64,000 nucleotides of DNA from Rhodococcus sp. KRD197 (GTDB lineage Bacteria; Actinomycetota; Actinomycetes; Mycobacteriales; Mycobacteriaceae), in the NCBI RefSeq assembly GCF_017168235.1, contig NZ_JABFAO010000001.1, positions 332,048-396,047 on the forward strand. The letters are read 5' to 3'. Shown piece by piece: positions 44,986 to 52,638 of the stretch (the stretch's first letter is position 1; every line of letters begins with the position of its first letter). The notes under the pieces were generated by a model. That model saw nothing but the letters and a program-made list of their open reading frames with translations. It had not been told where the DNA came from and searched no databases. A program made the translations under genes and the position numbers.

Positions 44986-45876
44986 ATGTCACGTGGTGTC
45001 GACGCCCGGCCTCTAGGCCGCGACCGGTCCCTTCTCGGCCCCGATCCGAACACTGTCGGCCCCGATCCGAACACTGTCGGCCCCGATCCGAACACTGTCG
45101 GCCCCGATCCGGACACCGCCGACGGCAGCACACTGCGCCAGGGGCGAGACATGCACGACGACCGGCACGAGTCGGCCCTGACGCCGTATCTCCCGGAGCG
45201 CTGGCGCGCGGCGCGGCTCGATCCCGGACACCGGGGCATGCTCGCGCTGTGCGGTGTAGGAGTAATCGTCCTCGCTGTCGCCGGCTTTGCAGTCATGCGT
45301 GACTCGCCGGCCGTTGCCCCCGTGCCGGCGCTGCCGGTGGTTGCACCGCTGGCCGTCGAGCCGTCAGACTCGGCCGAAACCCCCGAAGCGGTTCCAGAGA
45401 AGCCCGCGCTCATCGTCGTCAGCGTCGTCGGTCTCGTCTCGTCGTCCGGGCTCGTCCATCTCCCACCCGAATCCCGCATCGCGGACGCCTTGGCTGCAGC
45501 CGGTGGTCCGCTTGCGGGCGCAGATGTGTTGGCGCTCAATCTCGCTGCGAAACTCAGCGACGGTGACCAGATCGTCGTCGGCGCCGTCCCGGTCGAGGGA
45601 CGCCCCACCGTCAGCGCGACGATGAAAGACGACGGAGCGGGCCCAGAGTCGAACGCATCTCAGGGAACGGCCGGCGGATCCGGTGGAGCCGTGAACCTCA
45701 ACACCGCGACCGTCGCAGAGCTGGACACCCTCAGCGGAGTGGGACCGGTGACCGCCGCGAACATCATCGCCTGGCGCGATTCGAACGGGCCTTTCACCGA
45801 CGTCGGCCAATTGGCGGAGGTGGACGGCATCGGGCCCGTGCGACTGGACAAGCTCAGACCCCAGGTGACCGTGTGA
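44986..45876 (+). CDS. comEA: ComEA family helix-hairpin-helix DNA-binding protein
   Basis: A 296-residue protein with a single membrane anchor (GMLALCGVGVIVLAVAGFAV), an SLBB domain (VVSVVGLVSSSGLVHLPPES, DALAAAGG) and a C-terminal double helix-hairpin-helix (VNLNTATVAELDTLSGVGPV, FTDVGQLAEVDGIGPVRL). ComEA binds incoming DNA outside the membrane and hands it to ComEC, the next gene, which it overlaps. The N-terminus has a repeated VGPDPNT heptad coded by a 21-base tandem repeat; a start at ATG 45151, after the repeats, is an alternative. Confidence 0.92.
   Translation: MSRGVDARPLGRDRSLLGPDPNTVGPDPNTVGPDPNTVGPDPDTADGSTLRQGRDMHDDRHESALTPYLPERWRAARLDPGHRGMLALCGVGVIVLAVAGFAVMRDSPAVAPVPALPVVAPLAVEPSDSAETPEAVPEKPALIVVSVVGLVSSSGLVHLPPESRIADALAAAGGPLAGADVLALNLAAKLSDGDQIVVGAVPVEGRPTVSATMKDDGAGPESNASQGTAGGSGGAVNLNTATVAELDTLSGVGPVTAANIIAWRDSNGPFTDVGQLAEVDGIGPVRLDKLRPQVTV
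45037..45120. repeat. 21-base tandem repeat in comEA
   Basis: Three perfect copies of a 21-base unit (ggccccgatccgaacactgtc; 45037-45057, 45058-45078, 45079-45099) and a degenerate fourth (to 45120). The period keeps the frame and codes GPDPNTV repeats, so copy number can vary without disrupting comEA. Confidence 0.92.
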
Positions 45877-47414
45877 CCGAGCCGCTTGTTCGACCGTACG
45901 ACATTCGCTTGGTTCCAGCGGCGGTCGCCGGGTGGGGCGTCACCATCGTCGGTGTCCTGTTCGGATCCGGCACGGTCGCGGCTTTCGCCGCTGCCTGCGG
46001 TGTCACCGCGATATTGGCAGCACTCGGACACTCCCGGTTGGGTGGGTGGGCAACAGGTGTGGTCGCGTTGGCGCTGATTGCGGGGTGCTACTCGGGCGCG
46101 GCAGCACTGCGGTCTTCACAGTTCGAGTCCCATCCTGTCGGCGCCGCAGCGGCAGAGGGCGGGTGGGTGAGCGCCGTCGTCGAGGTCCGCGAGGATCCGC
46201 GCCGGGTGCGGTTTCCCGGGCCGGCAACAGTATCCATCCGGGCCGAACTGACGCGAGCGGACATCGCCGGCAGCCCTGTCGAACTCGGTGGCCGCGTCCT
46301 GGTGATGGCACCCGCCGAGGGCTGGGAGGATGTCCTGCCCGGGCAATCGGTCACGCTGCGCGGCAAACTGGCACCGCCCATCCGCGCAGATCTCACCGTC
46401 GCCGTGGTGCGCGTGAACGGTCCTCCGCTGCAAGTGGATCCACCGGGGGCGATCGCGCGGATGGCGTCGGTGGTGCGGGAGTCCCTGCTGGCCGCTGCCG
46501 CCGACGCCTTACCCCCGGATCAAGCCGGACTGCTTCCCGGCCTCGTGGTCGGTGACGTCTCCGCCCTGCCCGAGTCGGTCGAGGACGACTTTCGCGCTGC
46601 GGGATTGACTCACCTCACAGCGGTTTCCGGTGCGAACTTCGCGATCGTTCTCGGGGCGGTGTTGTTGGCGGGCCGCGGGATCGGTATCGGGCCCTATTGG
46701 ACGGTGGCCGTGTGCGCTGTGGTGCTGGTTGCCTTCGTCGTGATCGCTCGACCGTCGCCGAGCGTGCTGCGGGCGGCAGTGATGGGCGGCATCGGACTGC
46801 TCGCCCTTGTTACCGGCCGACGTCGTCAGGCAGTGCCCGCGTTGTGTACCGCGGTGTTGGCTTTGCTCGCGTGGTGGCCGCAGTTGGCGGTGGATTTCGG
46901 ATTCGCCCTGTCGGTGTTGGCCACCGCAGGTCTGGTTGTGGTGGCCCCGGTCTGGGTGGATTGGCTGCGAGGCCATGGGTGGCGACGCGGCCCCGCCGAG
47001 ATCGTTGCTGTCGCTGCTGCGGCCCACGCGGTGACTGCGCCGATTGTGGCGGCGATGGCGGGAACGTTCTCGGTCGTCGGGGTGCTCGCCAATGTCGCAG
47101 TGGCACCGATGGTGGCGCCGATCACCGTCGTCGGTGCCCTCGCTGCCGTGGTTGCTCCGTGGGCCAGTGCACCCGCCTCGTGGATCCTCGAGTTGGCATC
47201 CGCACCGCTCTGGTGGCTGATCACCGTGGCGCACTGGAGCGCGTCGGTTCCGTCGGCAGGTCTGCAGACTCCGGACGGTCTAGCAGGGGCCGCGGTGGTC
47301 GTTGCTGCGACGATCGTGGTGCTCGTGTCGCTGCGCAGTCGCGTGCTGCGGTGGGCTGTCGGCGCGGCCGCCTCGACTGTGGTGCTGTGGTGGCTCGGTG
47401 CTTCGGTTCTGTAG
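45873..47414 (+). CDS. comEC: ComEC/Rec2 DNA uptake channel protein
   Basis: A 513-residue polytopic membrane protein with an N-terminal DUF4131-like part and the ComEC competence domain (LPGLVVGDVSALPESVEDDF, LTHLTAVSGANFAIV). It forms the channel for single-stranded DNA. Like other short actinobacterial versions it lacks the C-terminal metallo-beta-lactamase-like domain. Its last 794 coding bases plus 20 bases downstream are present again at 50248-51061 with about 4% divergence, so the present 3' end may have been supplied by an incoming element. Confidence 0.93.
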   Translation: MTEPLVRPYDIRLVPAAVAGWGVTIVGVLFGSGTVAAFAAACGVTAILAALGHSRLGGWATGVVALALIAGCYSGAAALRSSQFESHPVGAAAAEGGWVSAVVEVREDPRRVRFPGPATVSIRAELTRADIAGSPVELGGRVLVMAPAEGWEDVLPGQSVTLRGKLAPPIRADLTVAVVRVNGPPLQVDPPGAIARMASVVRESLLAAAADALPPDQAGLLPGLVVGDVSALPESVEDDFRAAGLTHLTAVSGANFAIVLGAVLLAGRGIGIGPYWTVAVCAVVLVAFVVIARPSPSVLRAAVMGGIGLLALVTGRRRQAVPALCTAVLALLAWWPQLAVDFGFALSVLATAGLVVVAPVWVDWLRGHGWRRGPAEIVAVAAAAHAVTAPIVAAMAGTFSVVGVLANVAVAPMVAPITVVGALAAVVAPWASAPASWILELASAPLWWLITVAHWSASVPSAGLQTPDGLAGAAVVVAATIVVLVSLRSRVLRWAVGAAASTVVLWWLGASVL

Positions 47415-47434
47415 CGAGCGATGTGTGATCGGTC
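46621..47434. repeat. 814-bp direct repeat, copy 1 (3' end of comEC)
   Basis: Aligns without gaps to 50248-51061. I count about 35 substitutions, mostly third-position and concentrated between 46850 and 47160; both ends are nearly identical. Outside these limits the sequences differ at once. Confidence 0.95.
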
Positions 47435-47482
47435 AGGCCGGAATCGGCGCTGATTGCGCGTGCTACTGAGTGTGGCGGGTCG

Positions 47483-47509
47483 TTGGCCGTTCAACGGGCT
47501 AACGGCCAA
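47483..47509. terminator. hairpin at the left end of the island
   Basis: ttggccgtt / aacggccaa form a perfect 9-bp stem with a 9-base loop, between the comEC stop and the end of the convergent gene at 47571. It may terminate both. Confidence 0.5.
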
Positions 47510-47570
47510 TCGCTTGGTGTCGGGCGGGTGCATACCGCGAGGAGTGTCCACTTTCGCAGCCGACTCTCTC

Positions 47571-48185
47571 TCATACATCGTTTTCGTCGCCCTGCGGATT
47601 GTCTGCCAGGTAAGCCCGCTCTCTTTCCGACTGTGCACGAATTTCCGCATCTCGATTGTGCTCTGCCAAGGTGCGGCCATTCTTGATGTATCGCTCGTGT
47701 GCAAATGGATCCGACTCAAGGTCGGCCTGATCTAGCGTCATCGCATTCTGACGCCGAAGACTCGCGGCCGCATCACTCTGATCTTGCCCGCCCAGCGTGG
47801 GCCGAAGCACGGTTCGAGAGGCACGCTGGTCGAGGCGCATCCACCGGACGGTGCCGTCAATCGCCCCGACTTGCTCCTGCAACCCTTGGATCATCTCAAT
47901 TAATGCACTCTGATCCCCGCCAGCGGCGCGACTCGTCCTGTCAACAGTTTTCGCATACTCGGACACCGGGGTATGAAGCTGCTCGGGATGGGCGAGCGCG
48001 TACCGCGCCGACTCAAGTAGCCGCTCCTGCGAAAGGTAGATGGAGGCTGGACTACTGAGGTCATACGCGATGTATCGTTGGTCGGTGATGTCGAAAGGGG
48101 CTGGCGTCCCTTCCGTCGTGAGAATCACCACAGGCCTGCTGAAGCTGTGTGCAATCAGTATGTAGCAGACGGTGACATCAAGCAT
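47571..48185 (-). CDS. hypothetical protein with partial TIR-like/nucleoside deoxyribosyltransferase-like domain (probably 5'-truncated)
   Basis: A 204-residue frame. Its first 60 residues (CYILIAHSFSRPVVILTTEG, PFDITDQRYIAYDL) resemble the C-terminal half of a fold whose full form reads NxNVxYELxxAHxxxxPVI...PFDxxxxRxIxYD; this half-domain occurs in TIR-like and deoxyribosyltransferase-like NAD/nucleotide-binding proteins. The beginning of that domain is missing: a stop lies 11 codons upstream of the ATG and the bases beyond look coding on the other strand. The C-terminal part is charged and helical. Codon use is less GC-biased than the neighbours, suggesting transfer. Such domains are common in anti-phage and stress systems, but a function cannot be assigned from this fragment. 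Confidence 0.5.
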   Translation of the reverse strand: MLDVTVCYILIAHSFSRPVVILTTEGTPAPFDITDQRYIAYDLSSPASIYLSQERLLESARYALAHPEQLHTPVSEYAKTVDRTSRAAGGDQSALIEMIQGLQEQVGAIDGTVRWMRLDQRASRTVLRPTLGGQDQSDAAASLRRQNAMTLDQADLESDPFAHERYIKNGRTLAEHNRDAEIRAQSERERAYLADNPQGDENDV

Positions 48186-48323
48186 CCGGTCGAGCAGATC
48201 TTGAATCGGATGTCAGCCACATTCGATGACGATCCGATTGTCATCCTCGGGCCGGACAAGCCGCCGTTCGGCGAGTGGGAGGAGCTCGACGAGTGGACAC
48301 CGCCTCTGGGGCGTGAGGGATAG
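48168..48323 (+). pseudogene. possible coding remnant, 3' end of an unrecognised gene
   Basis: The plus strand reads ...IKHPVEQILNRMSATFDD...IVILGPDKPPFGEWEELDEWTPPLGREG and stops at 48323. The composition and third-position bias look coding, more so than the opposite strand, but no start codon or ribosome site exists and the part before about 48168 overlaps the minus-strand gene. It abuts the stop of the Cys-rich frame at 48324. I do not recognise the family. Confidence 0.35.
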
Positions 48324-48566
48324 TCACCCTCTCATGACGCCTCGGCCGTCGAACGCGCTGTCCTGGCACTGCGGCCCAAGTGGCGGCGTGAACGTCAGAA
48401 CGTCACACTCACGACACCGATGTGTTCGGTGATGATGGATCTCGCATGAGCAGACATGCGATCCGACGAGGACTCGGCCACCGATGAGTGGGTGACCGTT
48501 CGGGCATTCGGCCGGCGCGCCTTCGGCCCATCCTTTGCCGTTCCAGATGAGCGTGTTGTGGTCAAT
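48324..48566 (-). CDS. small Cys/His-rich protein, no canonical start codon
   Basis: An 80-codon frame reads WNGKGWAEGAPAECPNGHPL, then VLVGSHVCSCEIHHHRTHRC, RECD and TPPLGPQCQD. The spacing of Cys and His suggests a small zinc ribbon. The frame between the preceding stop (TAA near 48620) and WNGKG has no ATG, GTG or TTG. An AGGAGG ribosome site stands four bases before an in-frame ATT (48566), so an ATT start is conceivable; a damaged start is the alternative. The tail TPPLGPxCQ...FDGRG recurs at 49244-49310. Confidence 0.45.
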   Translation of the reverse strand: MDHNTLIWNGKGWAEGAPAECPNGHPLIGGRVLVGSHVCSCEIHHHRTHRCRECDVLTFTPPLGPQCQDSAFDGRGVMRG

Positions 48567-48589
48567 GCCGCCTCCTGAATGCAGAAGCG

Positions 48590-48612
48590 GGACTCGGCTT
48601 CCCTCCGAGTCC
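48590..48612. repeat. inverted repeat upstream of the Cys-rich frame
   Basis: ggactcgg-cttccct-ccgagtcc, a perfect 8-bp inverted repeat with 7-base centre, lies between the divergent Cys-rich frame and the membrane protein gene. It could be an operator for both or a hairpin. Confidence 0.4.
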
Positions 48613-48734
48613 TGCTCGTTCGGACTTTAACAAAATGTCGAACGCATGTGCGAAAAGCGTGGGCGTTTTCCATGCCCGGATATCGGGACCGAAACCCCAA
48701 GAGTGCTTCTCTACGGGACGTTACGATCCCGACC

Positions 48735-49241
48735 ATGGCGATCTTGGCGTTGTTCGGTTTGGTCCTCGAAGCGGGCGGATTCGGATATGCAGCTTTCATC
48801 CTCTGGCGAGAGTGGCAAAAGGCGGCGCGTCCGCACGAGTTCTTCGAACCTCAGTGGCTTCGCCGCATCCTGCGTCGAACGGTAGGAGTAGAAGTGCGGG
48901 CTGTGGCAGCGCACGCGACTGCCAGCGCCAGCGCCAGCGCATATGTCGTGCCGCAACTTGGCGATGGCTCCGTCGAACAGCGGCTCGAACAGCTTGAACT
49001 CTGGGTTGTACAAATGCTGAAGACCAATGGAGAGGCACGAGCGCAGCTCGACGAAAAAGACCGCGCTTTGGAGCAGCAGATCAAATCCAACGATGAGGCA
49101 AGCGGTCAGCGGTTCGATCGCGTCGAGGAACAGCTTCGTGCCGAGTCGGTGATCGACCTCCGTCGAACCGGATGGGGTCTGATCGCCGCAGCGCTCGGAC
49201 TTCTACTGCAGGTACCCCTCGCCGTCGCCGCACTGTTCTGA
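48735..49241 (+). CDS. two-helix coiled-coil membrane protein, hypothetical
   Basis: A 168-residue protein with an N-terminal membrane helix (ILALFGLVLEAGGFGYAAFI), a cytosolic stretch with Ala-Ser repeats (ATASASASA), a heptad-like coiled coil (residues about 85-145: VEQRLEQLELWVVQML, QLDEKDRALEQQIKS, FDRVEEQLRAES) and a C-terminal helix (GWGLIAAALGLLLQVPLAVAALF). The open frame extends upstream to 48579, but ATG 48735 begins a normal membrane segment. I do not recognise the family. It lies in the island next to a TIR-like gene fragment. Confidence 0.6.
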   Translation: MAILALFGLVLEAGGFGYAAFILWREWQKAARPHEFFEPQWLRRILRRTVGVEVRAVAAHATASASASAYVVPQLGDGSVEQRLEQLELWVVQMLKTNGEARAQLDEKDRALEQQIKSNDEASGQRFDRVEEQLRAESVIDLRRTGWGLIAAALGLLLQVPLAVAALF

Positions 49242-49243
49242 GG

Positions 49244-49310
49244 TCATCGGTCAATCCCTCGCCCATCGAAACTGCCCGACTGGCACCGCGGCCCTAGCGG
49301 CGGCGTGACG
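49244..49310 (-). pseudogene. remnant of a second Cys-rich gene copy
   Basis: The minus strand reads VTPPLGPRCQSGSFDGRGIDR and stops at 49244, matching the tail of the Cys-rich frame at 48324 (FTPPLGPQCQDSAFDGRGVMRG); the DNA is also similar. Upstream, a different frame gives protein-like DADDFYDFYELVAAHRLVID ending at a TGA at 49311, so the tail looks joined to an unrelated gene end. Bases 49311-49437 otherwise hold nothing I can name. Confidence 0.35.
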
Positions 49311-49437
49311 TCACGGCGTCGCGTCGATGACGAGGCGGTGAGCTGCGACCAGTTCGTAGAAGTCGTAGAAGTCGTCCGCATCGGTGCGTAGTGACGACCG
49401 AACCCGGAGACGAGGACGTCGGTCATGGCACAATCGA

Positions 49438-50202
49438 TTACCGCCCGCGGAACAGGGCAGCTACGCAGTCCTGGACCTTCAGTCCAGCATCGTCGCCTGC
49501 GTTGCCGAACACGCCTCGGCCAAAGAGGAATTCGGGAGTGACGTCTCGGGAGTTGCCGGAGAGGTTGACGACGCCGAGGCCGGGGGAGAGCCAGACGACG
49601 CCGGAGACGGAGCGGGTCTCGCCATCGGCGCGGAACACGTTGGCGGCGAGATAGATGTATTCCTGGCCGTCGACCGTGTCGGTGACTTGGGCGATGTCGC
49701 GGAGCACTCGGCCGTCGGTGATTGCACCTTCGATAGTGGAAACCATGGTGGGGTCGGGGTCTTCGCATCCGGCTTCTTGGGGGCTGCTGGCGGCGGGGAG
49801 CTGCGCGGGCGCTGGTGGCGAGGTTGTCGCTGCAGGCCTTGGTGGGGTGGATGCGGATCGGGCTGGCGGCGGGGTGTAGGTGTTTCGAGGTGTGGTCGTG
49901 GGTGCTGCGGTGGTGGTTTGCGTTGTCTGTTCGGTTGTCGCGGCGCGGGTGTCATCCGACGAGTCGCGGGATTCCTGCCAGGCGTTCACCCCGATGAACC
50001 CAACGATCAGGGCGGCCACGACGCCGACGATGATGTAGTTTCGGCGTTTCTGCTCGGGTGTCGGTGGGGTCTTGATTGGCGCGGGCGGCGGCGTCTGCGG
50101 CTGGGGCGCTGGCTGCACTGCGGATGTCCATTGGTGTCCGTCCCACCACCGGAGTTGCCCGGTTCCTTCGGGGTCGGGGTGCCATCCTGCGGGTGTTGTC
50201 AT
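49438..50202 (-). CDS. DUF2510 domain-containing membrane protein
   Basis: A 254-residue protein. The N-terminal DUF2510 motif (AGWHPDPEGTGQLRWWDGHQ) is followed by a Pro-rich linker, one membrane helix (NYIIVGVVAALIVGFIGVNA), a Thr/Pro-rich extracytoplasmic linker and a C-terminal globular domain with two Cys (GCEDPDP, KVQDCVAALF) that could form a disulfide. DUF2510 proteins are common in actinobacteria and often membrane-anchored; function is unknown. ATG 50202 starts at the motif; an in-frame ATG at 50235 is also possible. It occupies the right end of the island. Confidence 0.8.
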   Translation of the reverse strand: MTTPAGWHPDPEGTGQLRWWDGHQWTSAVQPAPQPQTPPPAPIKTPPTPEQKRRNYIIVGVVAALIVGFIGVNAWQESRDSSDDTRAATTEQTTQTTTAAPTTTPRNTYTPPPARSASTPPRPAATTSPPAPAQLPAASSPQEAGCEDPDPTMVSTIEGAITDGRVLRDIAQVTDTVDGQEYIYLAANVFRADGETRSVSGVVWLSPGLGVVNLSGNSRDVTPEFLFGRGVFGNAGDDAGLKVQDCVAALFRGR

Positions 50203-50228
50203 GGACTGATGTTTATCAGGTGACCAAG

Positions 50229-51041
50229 ATGACACCTGTTTATCTGACGGTTTCCGGTGCGAACTTCGCGATCGTTCTCGGGGCGGTGTTGTTGGCGGGC
50301 CGCGGGATCGGCATCGGGCCCTATTGGACGGTGGCGGTGTGCGCTGTGGTGCTGGTTGCCTTCGTCGTGATCGCTCGACCGTCGCCGAGCGTGCTGCGGG
50401 CGGCAGTGATGGGCGGCATCGGACTGCTCGCCCTTGTTACCGGCCGACGTCGTCAGGCAGTGCCCGCGCTGTGTACGGCGGTGTTGGCTTTGCTCGCGTG
50501 GTGGCCGCAGCTGGCGGTGGACTACGGATTCGCACTCTCGGTGCTGGCCACCGCCGGTCTGGTTGTGGTCGCCCCGGTCTGGGTCGATTGGCTGCGAGGC
50601 CACGGATGGGGACGCGGGGCCGCCGAAATCGTTGCAGTTGCCGCTGCGGCCCACGCGGTGACAGCGCCGATCGTGGCGGCGATGGCGGGTACGTTCTCGG
50701 TCGTCGGGGTGCTCGCCAATATCGCTGTGGCGCCGATGGTGGCGCCGATCACCGTCGTCGGAGCCCTGGCTGCCGTGATTGCACCGTGGGCCAGTGCACC
50801 CGCCTCGTGGATCCTCGAGTTGGCATCCGCACCGCTCTGGTGGCTGATCACCGTGGCGCACTGGAGCGCGTCGGTTCCGTCGGCAGGTCTGCAGACTCCG
50901 GACGGTCTCGCAGGGGCCGCGGTGGTCGTTGCTGCGACGATCGTGGTGCTCGTGTCGCTGCGCAGTCGCGTGCTGCGGTGGGCTATCGGCGCGGCCGCCT
51001 CGACTGTGCTGCTGTGGTGGCTCGGTGCTTCGGTTCTGTAG
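50229..51041 (+). pseudogene. comEC: comEC 3' fragment (second copy)
   Basis: From 50248 this frame repeats the C-terminal 264 residues of ComEC (starting TVSGANFAIVLGAVLLAGRG), with about seven amino-acid differences from the intact copy. It lacks the first half of the protein, including DUF4131. An ATG at 50229 makes a 270-codon open frame, but no ribosome site is evident. It lies directly before holA, in the position expected for the native comEC 3' end, so this may be the original end displaced by the island. Confidence 0.85.
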
Positions 51042-51061
51042 CGAGCGATGTGTGATCGGTC
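50248..51061. repeat. 814-bp direct repeat, copy 2
   Basis: Gap-free counterpart of 46621-47434, ending with the shared tail gtagcgagcgatgtgtgatcggtc in part. Immediately to its left, 50213-50240 has caggtg/cacctg inverted arms flanked by gtttatc on each side. Confidence 0.95.
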
Positions 51062-51086
51062 GGACCGGCATGGCACGATCGGTGCT

Positions 51087-52061
51087 GTGAATGCCAACAA
51101 TCCGGCGGTGGAGTCTCTGCACCTGGTTCTCGGTGACGAAGAACTGCTGATGGATCGCGCGGTGGCACAGATTGTCGCGCGGGTGCGAGCGGCTGCGCCC
51201 GGGGCCGAGGACCTGCCGGTGACGAAACTGCGGACCGGTGACGCGAGCGCACCGGAACTCCTAGAGCTGCTCAGCCCGTCGTTGTTCGCCGAGGACCGGG
51301 TGGTGGTGCTCGAAGCTGCTGCAGAAGCAGGTAAGGACGCGGTAGCTCTGGTCCTCGACGCGGCCTCGGACCCGCCGGAGGGCGCGGTGCTCGTCATCAT
51401 GCATTCGGGCGGCGGCCGAGCCAAGGCGATGGTCGGTGCGCTGCAGAAGGCAGGCGCCGTCACCCACGAGTGCGCGAAGTTGACCAAGCCGGCCGAACGT
51501 GTGGACTTCGTTCGTCGCGAATTCAGCGCAGCCGGGGTTCGAGTCGGCGGGGACGTGGTGGAGGCCGTCGTCGAGGCCGTTGGTTCGGAGCTACGCGAAC
51601 TGGCCGCAGCCTGCTCTCAATTGGTGGCCGACACGGGCGGCAAAGTCGACGTCGCGGCGGTGGGGCGCTACTACTCCGGCAAGGCCGAGGTTTCCGGTTT
51701 CGACGTGGCCGACCGAGCGGTAGCGGGGGACCGGCCCGGTGCACTCGAAGCGCTGCGCTGGGCCATGCACCGCGGAGTTCCGCACGTACTGCTCGCCGAC
51801 GCACTTGCGGATGCGGTTCGGACCATCGCGCTGGTCGGATCCGCGGGCCGGGGAGACCCGTTCGCGATGGCGAGCGAACTCGGTATGCCACCGTGGAAAA
51901 TCAAGAAAGCACAGGCCCAGGCGCGCGGGTGGACCGGCCAGTCGATCGGACGGGCCCTGTGTGTCGTGTCGCAGCTCAATGCGGACGTGAAAGGGCAGGC
52001 CGCCGACGCGGACTACGCCGTCGAGAACGCCGTCTCGGTGGTGGCCGGTCTGAGCAACTGA
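51087..52061 (+). CDS. holA: DNA polymerase III subunit delta
   Basis: A 324-residue clamp-loader subunit that opens the sliding clamp. It starts [20 protein letters not shown], has the AAA-like N-terminal domain ([20 protein letters not shown]) and the C-terminal collar domain ([36 protein letters not shown]). GTG 51087 was chosen; the upstream open part is the duplicated comEC tail. comEC-holA-rpsT is the standard order. Confidence 0.95.
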   Translation: MNANNPAVESLHLVLGDEELLMDRAVAQIVARVRAAAPGAEDLPVTKLRTGDASAPELLELLSPSLFAEDRVVVLEAAAEAGKDAVALVLDAASDPPEGAVLVIMHSGGGRAKAMVGALQKAGAVTHECAKLTKPAERVDFVRREFSAAGVRVGGDVVEAVVEAVGSELRELAAACSQLVADTGGKVDVAAVGRYYSGKAEVSGFDVADRAVAGDRPGALEALRWAMHRGVPHVLLADALADAVRTIALVGSAGRGDPFAMASELGMPPWKIKKAQAQARGWTGQSIGRALCVVSQLNADVKGQAADADYAVENAVSVVAGLSN

Positions 52062-52081
52062 TCGACAGCGCGTGAACACGA

Positions 52082-52113
52082 AAAAACCCGCTCGGTGATC
52101 CGAGCGGGTTTTT
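52082..52113. terminator. bidirectional intrinsic terminator between holA and rpsT
   Basis: A 14-bp perfect stem (aaaaacccgctcgg / ccgagcgggttttt) with a TGAT loop and A/T runs on both sides, serving the convergent holA and rpsT genes. Confidence 0.95.
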
Positions 52114-52127
52114 CGAAGAGGTGAGCC

Positions 52128-52388
52128 TCAGAGCTTGTTGACTGCCAGAGCCAGAGCCGACTTCTTGTTGGCCGCCTGGTTCTTGTGGATGACACCCTTG
52201 CTGGCAGCCTTGTCCAGCTGGCGTCCTGCGGTCAGGAGAATGGCGGATGCCTTTTCCTTGTCGCCTGCAGTTTCGGCAGCACGGAAGGAGCGAATGATCG
52301 TCCGCAGCGAGGACTTCACCGACTGGTTACGCAGACGGCTGCGCTCGTTGGTGAGAATCCGCTTCTTCTGGGACTTGATGTTGGCCAC
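52128..52388 (-). CDS. rpsT: 30S ribosomal protein S20
   Basis: An 86-residue bS20 ([20 protein letters not shown] start, [19 protein letters not shown] end) that binds 16S rRNA. The start is GTG 52388 with AAGGAT upstream; the open frame extends further but S20 always begins MANIKSQ. It is transcribed opposite to the neighbours. Confidence 0.97.
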   Translation of the reverse strand: MANIKSQKKRILTNERSRLRNQSVKSSLRTIIRSFRAAETAGDKEKASAILLTAGRQLDKAASKGVIHKNQAANKKSALALAVNKL

Positions 52389-52638
52389 GCGTAAAATCCT
52401 TCTGTCTTCGTCGGTATTCCGGTCAGGGCGATCCATGCTGGAATGCCCGAAGTCTGCTGCCGAGCTGTACAGCCCAGCGCCGAAGATCGAGAATACCAGT
52501 ACACAGGGCAGAACCCAATTCCGGCAGTCAGCAGCCGTCCCCCGGCTCGGGCCGCGCCGTCCGCCGGGTGCGAACAGATGCGGTCCGTCTCGAGAAATTA
52601 ACGTGTCCAGCGCGCCCGACCGGCCCACCTGTAGCAAC
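52389..52638. other. divergent intergenic region rpsT / ATP-grasp gene
   Basis: 250 bases that should hold promoters for both genes. The S20 ribosome site is at its left edge. No conserved motif was recognised. Confidence 0.4.

Noticed and set aside
48395-48799. 134-codon minus-strand open frame starting near 48799
   Set aside because: Different frame from the Cys-rich protein, Arg/Ser/Thr-rich and crosses the membrane protein gene; the Cys-rich frame is the protein-like one.
50213-50240. Attachment site at the right edge of the island
   Set aside because: An inverted caggtg/cacctg pair is present, but there is no integrase and no matching copy at the left edge, so an att site cannot be supported.
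47435-50247. Transposon or prophage
   Set aside because: No transposase, integrase, terminal inverted repeats or phage genes; only the comEC repeats bracket it.
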